This document shows positions 33,673-42,341 of a stretch of 64,000 bases of DNA, piece after piece (position 1 is the stretch's first letter; every line of letters begins with the position of its first letter). Source of the DNA: Pseudomonas duriflava (GTDB lineage: Bacteria > Pseudomonadota > Gammaproteobacteria > Pseudomonadales > Pseudomonadaceae). The notes below the pieces were generated by a model. That model ran no database searches. It was not told where the DNA came from and was given only the letters and a program-made list of their open reading frames with translations. The translations under genes were made by a program, and so were the position numbers. The stretch spans positions 62,001 through 126,000 of the forward strand of contig NZ_VLKY01000012.1 of the NCBI RefSeq assembly GCF_007830155.1, in the 5' to 3' direction.

Positions 33673-33723
33673 GGAGCTGTGGACATTCTAAAAACTGTGT
33701 AAAACATACTGATTGTTGAATAA

Positions 33724-33759
33724 AGCCCGCCGAAAGCCTTCTGGCCCCTCAGACGGGCT
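33724..33759 (-). terminator. hairpin downstream of livF
   Basis: AGCCCG/CGGGCT arms (33724-33729 with 33754-33759) around a 24-nt interior with secondary pairing, followed on the minus strand by TTTATTC. Likely end of the liv operon. Confidence 0.6.
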
Positions 33760-33769
33760 AAACAAGCGC

Positions 33770-34483
33770 TTAATGCCCGCCCAAATAGGCTTCTTGCACC
33801 TGAGGGTCGGCCAGGAGTTCCTGGCCTGTGCCTGTCATGCGGATTTCACCGGTAACCATCACATAGGCTCGGTCCGACAGCTTGAGCGCATGATTGGCGT
33901 TCTGTTCCACCAGAAAGATGGTCATGCCTGACTGAGCCAGCTCACGCAGGATCTGGAAGATATGCTTGACCACAATCGGGGCAAGTCCCAGGCTCGGCTC
34001 ATCCAGCAGAAGCAGCTTGGGACGGCTCATCAGGGCACGGGCAATCGCCAGCATTTGCTGCTCGCCACCGGACATGGTCATGGCACGCTGGTTGCGGCGC
34101 TCCTTCAGCCGCGGGAACAGGTCGAACATACGTTGCATGTCCTCGTCCACCCATTTCGTGCCAATCGGGATGGTGCCCATGAGAAGGTTTTCTTCAACGC
34201 TCATATCAGGGAAGACATGCCGCCCTTCCGGCGCCTGGGCAATGCCATTGGACGCCACGAAATGAGCGGTTTTGCGGGTAATGTCCTGGCCTTGGTAAAG
34301 AATATTTCCTTGAGCCGCCCGTGGCTGTCCGAAGATGGACATGAGCAGCGTGGACTTACCCGCTCCGTTGGCCCCGATCAGACTGACCGTCTCGCCCTCG
34401 TTAATGCTGAGCGAGACGTTTCGAAGCGCCTGGATAGGCCCATAGAACACATCGACATTCTGGAATTCGAGCAATGCTGTCAT
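33770..34483 (-). CDS. livF: branched-chain amino acid ABC transporter ATP-binding protein LivF
   Basis: 237 aa cytoplasmic ATPase. Walker A GANGAGKST, Q-loop region ARKTAHFVASNGIAQAPEGRH (core GIAQAPEGRHVFP), signature MSGGEQQML, Walker B LLLLDEPSLGLAP and the H-loop Val-Glu-Gln all present. Last gene of the liv operon, its ATG overlapping the livG stop by four bases (GAGGAAG upstream). Works with LivG, LivM, LivH and LivK to import leucine, isoleucine, valine or related compounds; the specificity lies in the binding protein and is not proven. Confidence 0.93.
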   Translation of the reverse strand: MTALLEFQNVDVFYGPIQALRNVSLSINEGETVSLIGANGAGKSTLLMSIFGQPRAAQGNILYQGQDITRKTAHFVASNGIAQAPEGRHVFPDMSVEENLLMGTIPIGTKWVDEDMQRMFDLFPRLKERRNQRAMTMSGGEQQMLAIARALMSRPKLLLLDEPSLGLAPIVVKHIFQILRELAQSGMTIFLVEQNANHALKLSDRAYVMVTGEIRMTGTGQELLADPQVQEAYLGGH

Positions 34484-35355
34484 GCCACTTCCTCCTCATC
34501 GGCACCGAGGTACGCGGCGATGACCTTAGGGTTGTGCTTGATTTCATCAGGTATACCCCGGGCAATCACATTGCCATGATCCAGCACGATGATGTGGTCG
34601 GAAATACTCATGACCATGCCCATGTCGTGCTCAATGAGCAGCACGGTGATCTGATGATCATCACGCAGCCGGCGAATGATTCGGGAGAGCGCCTCGGTCT
34701 CGGCAGGATTCAGGCCCGCTGCCGGTTCGTCCAGACAGATCAGCTCTGGCCGGGTACACATCGCACGGGCGATTTCCAGGCGGCGTTGCTGTCCGTAGGA
34801 CATCTCGCCGGCCAGGCGGTTAGCACAGTCGCTCAGGCCGACCACTTCCAGCCAGTAAAAAGCCGTGTCCAACGCGGCGTTTTCAGCACGGCGGAACCCT
34901 TGGGTATTGAGAACGCCGGCTACCAGGCTACGGTTGACATACATGTGCTGAGCCACCAGCAGGTTCTCCACCACAGACATTTCCTTGAACAGACGAATGT
35001 TCTGAAACGTGCGGGCCAGCCCTGCCCGGTTAACCAAGTGTGTACCGCCAAACATCTTGTACCAGAGCCGACTGCCGAGCTGCGCGGGGTTGATAAAGTC
35101 GGTCGCCTGAAAGCGCTCGCCCATCACCTTGCCTACCAGCGTGTCCCCCTTTTCGGCGGTATGCAGGGTAATGCGTCCGTCGGTAGCCTTGTAGAAGCCG
35201 GTGAGGCAGTTGAAAACGGTGGTCTTACCTGCGCCGTTGGGGCCGATCAGCGCCGTGATCGATAGGCGCTCAACCTCGAAGTCGACACCGGACAGCGCCA
35301 CGATTCCACCAAAGCGCATGCCTAGCTGGCGGACAGAAAGAATCACATCGCTCAT
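34480..35355 (-). CDS. livG: branched-chain amino acid ABC transporter ATP-binding protein LivG
   Basis: 291 aa. Walker A GPNGAGKTT, the LivG-specific insertion after the Q-loop ARTFQNIRLFKEMSVVENL (core RTFQNIRLF), signature MSYGQQRRLEIARA, Walker B LICLDEPAAGLNP and IEHDMGMVMSISD. The C-terminal VIAAYLGADEE is the family end. ATGA overlaps at both ends with livM and livF give tight translational coupling. Cytoplasmic partner of LivF. Confidence 0.94.
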   Translation of the reverse strand: MSDVILSVRQLGMRFGGIVALSGVDFEVERLSITALIGPNGAGKTTVFNCLTGFYKATDGRITLHTAEKGDTLVGKVMGERFQATDFINPAQLGSRLWYKMFGGTHLVNRAGLARTFQNIRLFKEMSVVENLLVAQHMYVNRSLVAGVLNTQGFRRAENAALDTAFYWLEVVGLSDCANRLAGEMSYGQQRRLEIARAMCTRPELICLDEPAAGLNPAETEALSRIIRRLRDDHQITVLLIEHDMGMVMSISDHIIVLDHGNVIARGIPDEIKHNPKVIAAYLGADEEEVA

Positions 35356-36689
35356 GGCGTTACCTCCTTGCCTGTCACGGGCGTGGGCATGACTCGGGTA
35401 TGCGCAGCGCTGGGCGGCACGCCCTTGCGTACCTCATAACCACGTCGGCTGATTCGGATCAGGCCACGCGGGCGCCAGATCATCATCAGCACCATCAGGA
35501 TGCCAAACATCAGGATGCGGTAGTCGGCAAAGCTTCTGAGCAGCTCGGGCAGTATGGTTAAAACAAAGGCTGCAATCACGACGCCTACCGTCGACCCCAT
35601 ACCGCCCAGCACGACAATGGCCAGAATCAGTGCCGACTCGAAGAAGGTAAAGGACGATGGATCGATAAAGCCCTGCTTGGTAGCAAAAAACACCCCTGCG
35701 ATCCCGGCCGTAGAAGCGCCAATCATGAACGCCGACAACTTGACCAGCACATGATTAAGCCCCATGGCGCGACAAGCGATCTCATCCTCACGCAGGGCCT
35801 CCCAGGCCCGACCGACCGGCATACGCGTAAGACGATGCTTGATATACAGCACCGCTAGCACCACGATCACCAATACGACAAAGGTAAAGATAAGCTCGGC
35901 GTTGGGGTTGTACTTGAAGCCAAAGAACTCATGGATGGGCGTACCGCCCTCCTTGGCTCGCCGGCCGAATTCGAGCCCGAAAAAGGTCGGATTGGGGACA
36001 GGACGGCCATTCGGGCCGCCTGTGAACCCCACCCAGTTGTTCAAGACCAACCGAATGATCTCGCCAAACCCCAGGGTCACGATGGCAAGGTAGTCGCCAT
36101 GCATCCTGAGGACCGGGAAGCCCAAGAGCGCCCCGGCCAACGCCGCCATCACTGCAGCCAGCGGGATCATCGACCAGAACCCCAACCCCAGGTATTCGTA
36201 CCCCAGCGCCAGGCCATAGGCGCCAATGGCGTAGAAGCCGACAAACCCTAGGTCCAGCAGCCCCGCCAGACCCACCACAATGTTGAGGCCCAGCCCGAGC
36301 AGCACGTAGATCAGGCCCAGGATCACCACCGAGAGCAGGTACTTGTTGGCAAAGAAGGGAAACGCAATCGCCAGGAGGATCAGAATGGGAATGATGAAGC
36401 GCAGGTTGGACTTATGGTGCGGCGGCAACACATGCACGCCGCCCCCCGGCTTGCTGAACGACTCCGCTATCTTCTGACCGCGGACGGTCTGTAGAAACAG
36501 GCTCAGGCAGAAACGACCAAGCATGACGATGCCGATGAGCACGGCCAGCCGCTTGGGCTCAGTCTGGAAACTGTAGCCCTGTAACACGATACCGACGATG
36601 GGGCCGAACACCACCAGCGAGATGAGGCCGGCCATCACGGTATCGATCAGGCAGCGCTTGAGGTCAAACGACGTCTGGTAACCGGACAT
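35352..36689 (-). CDS. livM: branched-chain amino acid ABC transporter permease LivM
   Basis: 445 aa inner-membrane permease with about ten helices. An N-terminal part specific to long LivM forms (1-115) precedes the conserved core from GLNIVVGLAGLLDLGFVGFY onward; GFGEIIRLVLNNW and the EAA-type loop REDEIACRAMGLN bind the ATPases. The cytoplasmic tail ends RKGVPPSAAHTRV. Starts four bases after livH and overlaps livG. Partner of LivH in the channel heterodimer. Confidence 0.93.
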   Translation of the reverse strand: MSGYQTSFDLKRCLIDTVMAGLISLVVFGPIVGIVLQGYSFQTEPKRLAVLIGIVMLGRFCLSLFLQTVRGQKIAESFSKPGGGVHVLPPHHKSNLRFIIPILILLAIAFPFFANKYLLSVVILGLIYVLLGLGLNIVVGLAGLLDLGFVGFYAIGAYGLALGYEYLGLGFWSMIPLAAVMAALAGALLGFPVLRMHGDYLAIVTLGFGEIIRLVLNNWVGFTGGPNGRPVPNPTFFGLEFGRRAKEGGTPIHEFFGFKYNPNAELIFTFVVLVIVVLAVLYIKHRLTRMPVGRAWEALREDEIACRAMGLNHVLVKLSAFMIGASTAGIAGVFFATKQGFIDPSSFTFFESALILAIVVLGGMGSTVGVVIAAFVLTILPELLRSFADYRILMFGILMVLMMIWRPRGLIRISRRGYEVRKGVPPSAAHTRVMPTPVTGKEVTP

Positions 36690-36692
36690 GGC

Positions 36693-37607
36693 TTACACCT
36701 TCGCTACCTGGGGCTTGCCCAGGAGTCCTTGCGGTCGAAAGATCATGATCGTGACAAGCAACGAAAAGGCGAATACGTCTTTAAAGTCCGAGTTCACCAG
36801 CCCAGAGAACTGTGCCTCGGCTACGCCCAGGATGATGCCGCCAAGCATGGCGCCCGGCAGCGAGCCGATGCCACCGAGTACCGCCGCCGTAAAGGCCTTG
36901 ATGCCAATAATGAAGCCAGCATTGAAGTCAAACGTGCCGTAGTTCAGGGTAATCAGCACCCCAGCCAGTGCGGCCATGGCCGCGCCAATAACAAACACGT
37001 AGGAGATTACCCGGTCGGTATTGATACCGAGGATCTGCGCCATCTTGCGATCCTGCTGCGTGGCACGACACATGCGGCCCAGGCGGGTGTACTTGATGAT
37101 GTAGGTCAGGATCAGCATGCCCGCGATGGACGCGACGATGATGAACAGCTTGGTGTACGTCAGCTGTACGAAGCCTTCCCCAATATGGAAGCGCAACGCA
37201 CCGTCAAGCATGGTAGGAATGCCCTGTTGCCGGGCGCCCTGGCTGATCTGAACATAGTTCTGCAGGATCAGCGACATGCCAATGGCCGAAATGAGCGGGG
37301 CCAGGCGCGTTGAGTTGCGCAGCGGCTTATAGGCAATGCGCTCGATGGCATAGCCGTACATGCCGGTTACCGCAATGGTGAATAACAGCGTGCCAAAAAT
37401 GATGAAGGGAAAGGACTCGAAGCCAAAGAAACTGAGCAGCGCGATACCAATGGCGGCGAGATATGCCGACACCATGTACACGTCCCCGTGTGCAAAGTTG
37501 ATCATGCCAATGATGCCGTAAACCATGGTGTAACCAATGGCAATCAGGCCATAGACTGACCCGAGGGTCAGGCCGTTGATGAGTTGTTGCAGGAAGATTC
37601 CATCCAC
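36693..37607 (-). CDS. livH: branched-chain amino acid ABC transporter permease LivH
   Basis: 304 aa from a GTG at 37607; homology starts with DGIFLQQLINGLTLGSVYGL, so the open extension to 37736 is not used. The ribosome site is weak. Eight or so helices; family blocks are GYTMVYGIIGMINFAHGD, the coupling loop ATQQDRKMAQILGIN, and FTAAVLGGIGSLPGAMLGG. It forms the membrane channel with LivM. A 250-bp gap with a hairpin lies between this gene and livK. Confidence 0.92.
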   Translation of the reverse strand: MDGIFLQQLINGLTLGSVYGLIAIGYTMVYGIIGMINFAHGDVYMVSAYLAAIGIALLSFFGFESFPFIIFGTLLFTIAVTGMYGYAIERIAYKPLRNSTRLAPLISAIGMSLILQNYVQISQGARQQGIPTMLDGALRFHIGEGFVQLTYTKLFIIVASIAGMLILTYIIKYTRLGRMCRATQQDRKMAQILGINTDRVISYVFVIGAAMAALAGVLITLNYGTFDFNAGFIIGIKAFTAAVLGGIGSLPGAMLGGIILGVAEAQFSGLVNSDFKDVFAFSLLVTIMIFRPQGLLGKPQVAKV

Positions 37608-37823
37608 GATCAGATTCTCACGTAGTGGGAATAGGTGGACAGTCAGTGAAGCCAACGAACAACTGAGGACCAATCGGATAAAGCGGACCGGGCATGTACC
37701 TAGCAAACGAAGCCTCATGCCTCGCGCTGTTTCCAATACCCATCCCTCTATCCGAGCCCTCGCCAGGCGAGGAATCAGCGGCTATTCATTCAGGCGACCC
37801 GGCTGCCCTTGTATGCAGCATGA

Positions 37824-37845
37824 CCATCCGCCTCAAGACGGATGG
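37824..37845 (-). terminator. hairpin between livK and livH (probable attenuator)
   Basis: Perfect 7-bp stem CCATCCG/CGGATGG with an 8-nt loop, 12 bp after the livK stop. Lacking a T run, it probably stabilises livK mRNA or reduces read-through, giving more binding protein than membrane complex. Confidence 0.55.
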
Positions 37846-37856
37846 CCAGTATGGGT

Positions 37857-38975
37857 TTACAGCTGCTTGTATTTGCCGTCCGGGCCCCATTGGTACATAA
37901 CGTAGTCCGAGACCTTAAGGTCGCCCTTCTGATCCCAGCTTTTTTCGCCCATCACTGTTTTTACCGAGTTCTGCTTGAGCCACTCGGCAGCCTCCTCACC
38001 ATCGGTACTGCCTGCACCATTGAAAGCAGCCGCCAATGCCTGGACCGAGGCGTAGGAATAGAGTGTGTAGCCCTCTGGCTCATAACCGTTGGCACGGAAC
38101 TTCTCGATTACCGCCTTGCCGTCAGGCAGCAGTCGGGGATCAGCGCCAAAGGTCATCAGCACACCATTGACGTACTGAGCGCCTCCAGCCGTGGTTACCA
38201 GCTCATCCGTGACGATGCCGTCACCCGACACAAACTTGGCTGTAACGCCTTGCTCACGCATCTGCCGGACCAGAGGCCCCGCCTCGGCATGCAGGCCACC
38301 AAAGTAGACGACTTCTGCACCTGAAGAGCGAACCTTGGTCACCAAGGCATTGAAGTCTTTCTCGCCGCGGGTCAGCCCCTCATAGAGCACTTCTTTTACC
38401 CCGCGCTTGTTGAGCTGTGCCCGTGTGGCATCAGCTAGCCCCTGGCCGTAGGTATCCTTGTCATGAATGATTGCAACCTTCTGAGCCTTGAGCTGATCGA
38501 CAATATAGTCACCAGCCACAATGCCCTGCTGATCATCACGCCCGCACATGCGGAACTCAGCATTGAAACCGCGCTCGGTTACCTGCGGGTTGGTAGAGCC
38601 CGGGGTAATCGAAATGATACCTGCCTCGTCGTACACCTCAGAAGCGGGAATAGTAGACGAGGAGCAGAAGTGGCCAACAACACCAACAACCTTGTCCGAA
38701 TCCACCAGACGGTTAGCGACGGCTACCGCCTGCTTGGGTTCACAGGCGTCATCGGCACGGATCAGTTTGATCTTTTCACCGTTGACCCCGCCTGCCGCAT
38801 TGATATCTTCAGCCGCCTGGCTTGCGCCTCGCCAGAACTGCTCACCAAACGCTGCATTTGCACCGGTCATGGGACCGGCCACACCAATCAAAACATCAGC
38901 CTGTGCAAAGGAAGACAAACCCAGCGCACTTGAAACCGCCAGAGCCAGAAAACCATTTCTGTGAATCTTCGACAT
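37857..38975 (-). CDS. livK: branched-chain amino acid ABC transporter substrate-binding protein LivK
   Basis: 372 aa periplasmic binding protein. Signal peptide about 1-25 (GFLALAVSSALGLSSFAQA). The mature chain opens VLIGVAGPMTGANAAFGEQF, as in LivJ/LivK/BraC, and has GVVGHFCSSSTIPASEVY, with the hinge residues binding the amino-acid carboxylate, and an early disulfide pair (the Cys in DDACEPKQ and the Cys in GHFCSS). GRDDQQGIVAGDYI and KDTYGQGLAD also fit. First gene of the operon. AGGAG lies 11 bases before the ATG. Ligand specificity could be leucine-type or other. Confidence 0.92.
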   Translation of the reverse strand: MSKIHRNGFLALAVSSALGLSSFAQADVLIGVAGPMTGANAAFGEQFWRGASQAAEDINAAGGVNGEKIKLIRADDACEPKQAVAVANRLVDSDKVVGVVGHFCSSSTIPASEVYDEAGIISITPGSTNPQVTERGFNAEFRMCGRDDQQGIVAGDYIVDQLKAQKVAIIHDKDTYGQGLADATRAQLNKRGVKEVLYEGLTRGEKDFNALVTKVRSSGAEVVYFGGLHAEAGPLVRQMREQGVTAKFVSGDGIVTDELVTTAGGAQYVNGVLMTFGADPRLLPDGKAVIEKFRANGYEPEGYTLYSYASVQALAAAFNGAGSTDGEEAAEWLKQNSVKTVMGEKSWDQKGDLKVSDYVMYQWGPDGKYKQL

Positions 38976-39257
38976 GGGGAGTTTTGCTCCTGAGGAGGGA
39001 TTGTTGGCACTGCATGAACAGCAAACCACATGCCAAAGCGCTACTACGTCTATAAAAAGCTTAAAAACATAGGCTTATGGCAAAAATCCAGAGAATTTGA
39101 AGAAATTCCCCGATGATGAGCCTTTTGTATTCGACTAAAGAACAGCTTGCTCTGGCCAATGAAACGGAAATAGACCTGCAAATCAGGGTTTCGCAAACGT
39201 TTTGCACCCTCCTGATACGCCTGCACAATCTGAACGCACCAAGAGGTAACAATAGGG

Positions 39258-40538
39258 TTACACGACGATGCGCAAACATTGACCGGCGTGATAAAGGCTA
39301 AAACCTGCTTCATAGAGCGGGCTTCGCCATTGACCTACCCCCTGCTGCTCGAATCGGGTAAACGGCATCGGTAGCACTTCGTCACTGCCTCTGCACAAAT
39401 AGTGTGCAAAGGCCTTCCCAACAACGGTACCGGTGGTTACACCTCGCCCGTTATAACCCGTCATGGCCAACAGGCCGGGAGCTGGTTCGAACAAACGCAT
39501 CAGATGATCCGGCGTGAACGCGATACAGCCTGTCCAGGTGTACTCCCATTCGATCTTGCCGAGACGCGGAAAGTAATAGCGTTGAATGCGGTCCGCCCAG
39601 GCCTCGATGAACCAGGCAGGCCGATTCGACATATTACCCAGGCTGCCCAATAACAAACGGCCGTCCGCATCCCGGCGAATACTGCTGAGCACCGTCCGGG
39701 TATCCCACGAACCTTGCCCGCCGGGCAGGATAAAGTCAGCCTCCTCCCCAAGCGGCGTGGAGGCGACCTGATAGTAATAGCCGGGGAAAAAATGATTACG
39801 CAGCGTGGTCCACTCGCCTTCGGTATAGGCATTGGAAGCCATGATGACCTGCTCGGCCAGCACGGTTCCTTGAGCCGTCACGACGCACCACTTCGCGCTC
39901 TGCCGTTCAAGGCACAGAACAGCTGAACGCTCATAAAGCTGAACACCTAACCTTACTGCCGCCCTGGCCAACCCCAGGCTATACGCCATTGGATTAATCG
40001 TCCCGGCACGGCGATCCAGCAGCGCACCAGAAACATGGGTAGTGCCGCAGGCTTCGACGCAAGACGCACCGCTTAACAACTCGACGGGCGCACCGCGCCG
40101 CTGCCATTGTTCGGCGCGGCTCCTTAAATCTGCGAGGCCCTTGGCATTGTGTGCCATGTGTAGCGTGCCTTTGTGCTGCGCCTGACACTCAATACCGTAG
40201 CGCTCGATAAGGGAGAAAACCTCATAAGGAGCGTTGCCCATCACCTTGAGCAGCTTTTCACCCACTTCAGCCCCTAGCGTAGAGACTGCTGTGTCCGGAG
40301 GAATCCACATGCCAGCGTTGACCAGCCCGACGTTACGGCCGGAACCGCCATGACCCACTTCATGCGCCTCGACAATTACAACGCGCTTGCCCTGCTCCGC
40401 CAAATGCAAGGCAGCGGAAAGCCCGGTAATACCGGCGCCAATGATGCAGATATCAGCGTTGAGCTCGCCCTTCAAAGGCAGCGCATTAAGCGTATTAGGT
40501 GACAGGGCTTCCCAAAGGCAGTGCTGGCGGAGCGGCAT
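39258..40538 (-). CDS. amaA: FAD-dependent L-pipecolate oxidase
   Basis: DAO-family flavoenzyme, 426 aa. The FAD motif is ICIIGAGITGLSAALHLAEQ, followed by GGSGRNVGLVNAGMW; the C-terminal GYNGRGVTTGTVVGK closes the FAD site. In P. putida, AmaA oxidises L-pipecolate to piperideine-6-carboxylate in the lysine pathway, and AmaB continues it. The pairing here with an AmaB-type dehydrogenase upstream on the same strand and a LysR gene beyond supports this call over the related gamma-glutamylputrescine oxidase (PuuB), the main alternative. Start ATG at 40538 with AAGGA six to seven bases before it. Membrane-associated electron transfer is possible but not visible. Confidence 0.8.
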   Translation of the reverse strand: MPLRQHCLWEALSPNTLNALPLKGELNADICIIGAGITGLSAALHLAEQGKRVVIVEAHEVGHGGSGRNVGLVNAGMWIPPDTAVSTLGAEVGEKLLKVMGNAPYEVFSLIERYGIECQAQHKGTLHMAHNAKGLADLRSRAEQWQRRGAPVELLSGASCVEACGTTHVSGALLDRRAGTINPMAYSLGLARAAVRLGVQLYERSAVLCLERQSAKWCVVTAQGTVLAEQVIMASNAYTEGEWTTLRNHFFPGYYYQVASTPLGEEADFILPGGQGSWDTRTVLSSIRRDADGRLLLGSLGNMSNRPAWFIEAWADRIQRYYFPRLGKIEWEYTWTGCIAFTPDHLMRLFEPAPGLLAMTGYNGRGVTTGTVVGKAFAHYLCRGSDEVLPMPFTRFEQQGVGQWRSPLYEAGFSLYHAGQCLRIVV

Positions 40539-40702
40539 AGGTATTCCTTCACACAATGACGAGAATCAGGGCCTTGCAAGAAAGGATTGTGGTTTGAAAT
40601 ATCGCTGCGCTCAGGTTATGTACCCAGCCTATCCTGCAAAGTACAGGCGGGATGGGTGGAGCACAGCGAGACCTATCAACCAGGCATCACGTCAATCAGC
40701 AC

Positions 40703-42193
40703 TCAGTCGAACACAATACCCTGCGCCAGCGGCAGCTCTCGAGAGTAGTTCACCGTATTGGTCTGACGACGCATGTAACTCTTCCAGGCATCAGAGCCGG
40801 ACTCGCGACCGCCGCCGGTTTCCTTCTCGCCGCCGAAAGCACCGCCGATTTCGGCACCGCTTGGGCCAATGTTCACATTGGCGATACCGCAATCACTGCC
40901 TACCGCCGACAGGAAGGACTCGGCTTCGCGGATATCTGTTGTGAAGATGCAGGACGACAAGCCTTGCGGAACCGCGTTGTTCATAGCGATAGCATCGTTG
41001 AATTCGCGGTAGGTCATCACATACAAAATGGGCGCGAAGGTCTCGGTCTGAACCGATTCGCTCTGCTCCGGCATTTCGACAATAGCCGGAGAGACGTAGT
41101 ACCCATTCGGGTATTGGTCTGCCAGTTGACGCTCACCGCCAAAGACCACACCGCCCTCGCCTTTGGCCTGTTCCAGAATGCCCTGCATGGCCTGGAAGCT
41201 CTGCGCGTCGATCAGCGGACCGACCAGGTTACCCTCCAAAGGATGGCCAATGCGCACCTTGGAATAAGCCGACCTCAGGCGAGTGACCAGCTCGTCCTTG
41301 ATGGACTCATGAGCAATCAGACGGCGCAGCGTGGTGCAGCGCTGGCCTGCCGTACCCACGGCGCTGAAGAGGATGGCACGGACGGCCATGTCGAGATCGG
41401 CACTAGGGCCAACGATCATGGCGTTGTTACCGCCTAGCTCCAGCAGCGAACGGCCGAAACGTGCGGCCACACGGGGGCCGACTTCACGCCCCATGCGGGT
41501 ACTGCCCGTCGCACTGACCAATGCCACACGCGGGTCATCTACCAGCGCCTCACCACTGGTACGGTCGCCCACAATTACCTGACTCAGGTATTCCGGTGCA
41601 TCGCCAAAGGCTTTCACCGCTCGTTCGAACAATGCCTGGCAGGCCAAGGCGGTCAACGGGGTTTTCTCGGAAGGCTTCCACACCACAGAGTTACCGCAGA
41701 CGAGGGCAAGTGCGGTGTTCCACGACCAGACAGCTACCGGGAAGTTGAAGGCGCTGATTACACCAACTACGCCCAGCGGATGCCATGTCTCACGCATGTG
41801 GTGACCGGGCCGCTCGGAAGCGATGGTCAAACCATACAGCTGACGGGACAGGCCAACAGCGAAGTCGCAAATATCGATCATTTCCTGCACTTCACCCAGC
41901 CCTTCCTGAGTGATTTTGCCGGCCTCCCAGGAGACCAACTCGCCCAGGTCGGCTTTGTGCTTGCGCAGTTCCTCACCTAACAGGCGGACCAATTCGCCGC
42001 GGTGTGGCGCCGGCACAGCGCGCCACGCCTGAAAGGCCTTGTCAGCACGGGTAATCTTTTGTTCCACCTCGGCGGCGCTTTCCAGTGTGACGGCACCGAG
42101 CGAGCTACCATCGATAGGCGTGAACACGGTGTGGTTGCCGTTCTGGTAAAGGCTTGGATCAACGCCGAGGCGGCTAAGCAGTGCATCGATCAT
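40703..42193 (-). CDS. amaB: L-piperidine-6-carboxylate (aminoadipate semialdehyde) dehydrogenase
   Basis: Aldehyde dehydrogenase of 496 aa, ALDH7/antiquitin type. Features are FNFPVAVWSWNTALALVCGN (core SAFNFPVAVW), KPSEKTPL, GSTRMGREVG, the general-base Glu in LLELGGNNAM, and the nucleophile in TAGQRCTTLRR. AmaB converts L-2-aminoadipate 6-semialdehyde, in equilibrium with piperideine-6-carboxylate, to L-2-aminoadipate using NAD+. AAGGAG lies just before the ATG. It lies upstream of amaA with a 164-bp gap and is divergent from the LysR gene, the arrangement I recall in P. putida. Cytoplasmic, likely a tetramer. Confidence 0.88.
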   Translation of the reverse strand: MIDALLSRLGVDPSLYQNGNHTVFTPIDGSSLGAVTLESAAEVEQKITRADKAFQAWRAVPAPHRGELVRLLGEELRKHKADLGELVSWEAGKITQEGLGEVQEMIDICDFAVGLSRQLYGLTIASERPGHHMRETWHPLGVVGVISAFNFPVAVWSWNTALALVCGNSVVWKPSEKTPLTALACQALFERAVKAFGDAPEYLSQVIVGDRTSGEALVDDPRVALVSATGSTRMGREVGPRVAARFGRSLLELGGNNAMIVGPSADLDMAVRAILFSAVGTAGQRCTTLRRLIAHESIKDELVTRLRSAYSKVRIGHPLEGNLVGPLIDAQSFQAMQGILEQAKGEGGVVFGGERQLADQYPNGYYVSPAIVEMPEQSESVQTETFAPILYVMTYREFNDAIAMNNAVPQGLSSCIFTTDIREAESFLSAVGSDCGIANVNIGPSGAEIGGAFGGEKETGGGRESGSDAWKSYMRRQTNTVNYSRELPLAQGIVFD

Positions 42194-42341
42194 GGCGGGG
42201 CTCCTTGAGTCATTATGAACTCAGTATTAGCCAGTAGACACCTGCTCAACAAACGACCTTTGCTAGGTTTATCATTCCTTTTTTTCATGAAGCCCCATAC
42301 GCAGCGGTATGCCTGCGCGCCGGCTCAGGTTGGAGCTATTT

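Larger units (their letters stand above)
32961..33769. other. noncoding AT-rich region with DnaA-box-like sites
   Basis: About 810 bp between ydfG and livF, with no convincing gene. It carries four exact TTATNCACA sites, recurring GCTACAG and ACAGGC words, AT-rich tracts near 33530-33600, and two minus-strand terminator hairpins. Confidence 0.7.

Noticed and set aside
39050-39313. 87-codon minus-strand ORF upstream of livK, overlapping amaA
   Set aside because: No ribosome site; overlaps the 3' end of amaA in another frame; low-complexity composition.
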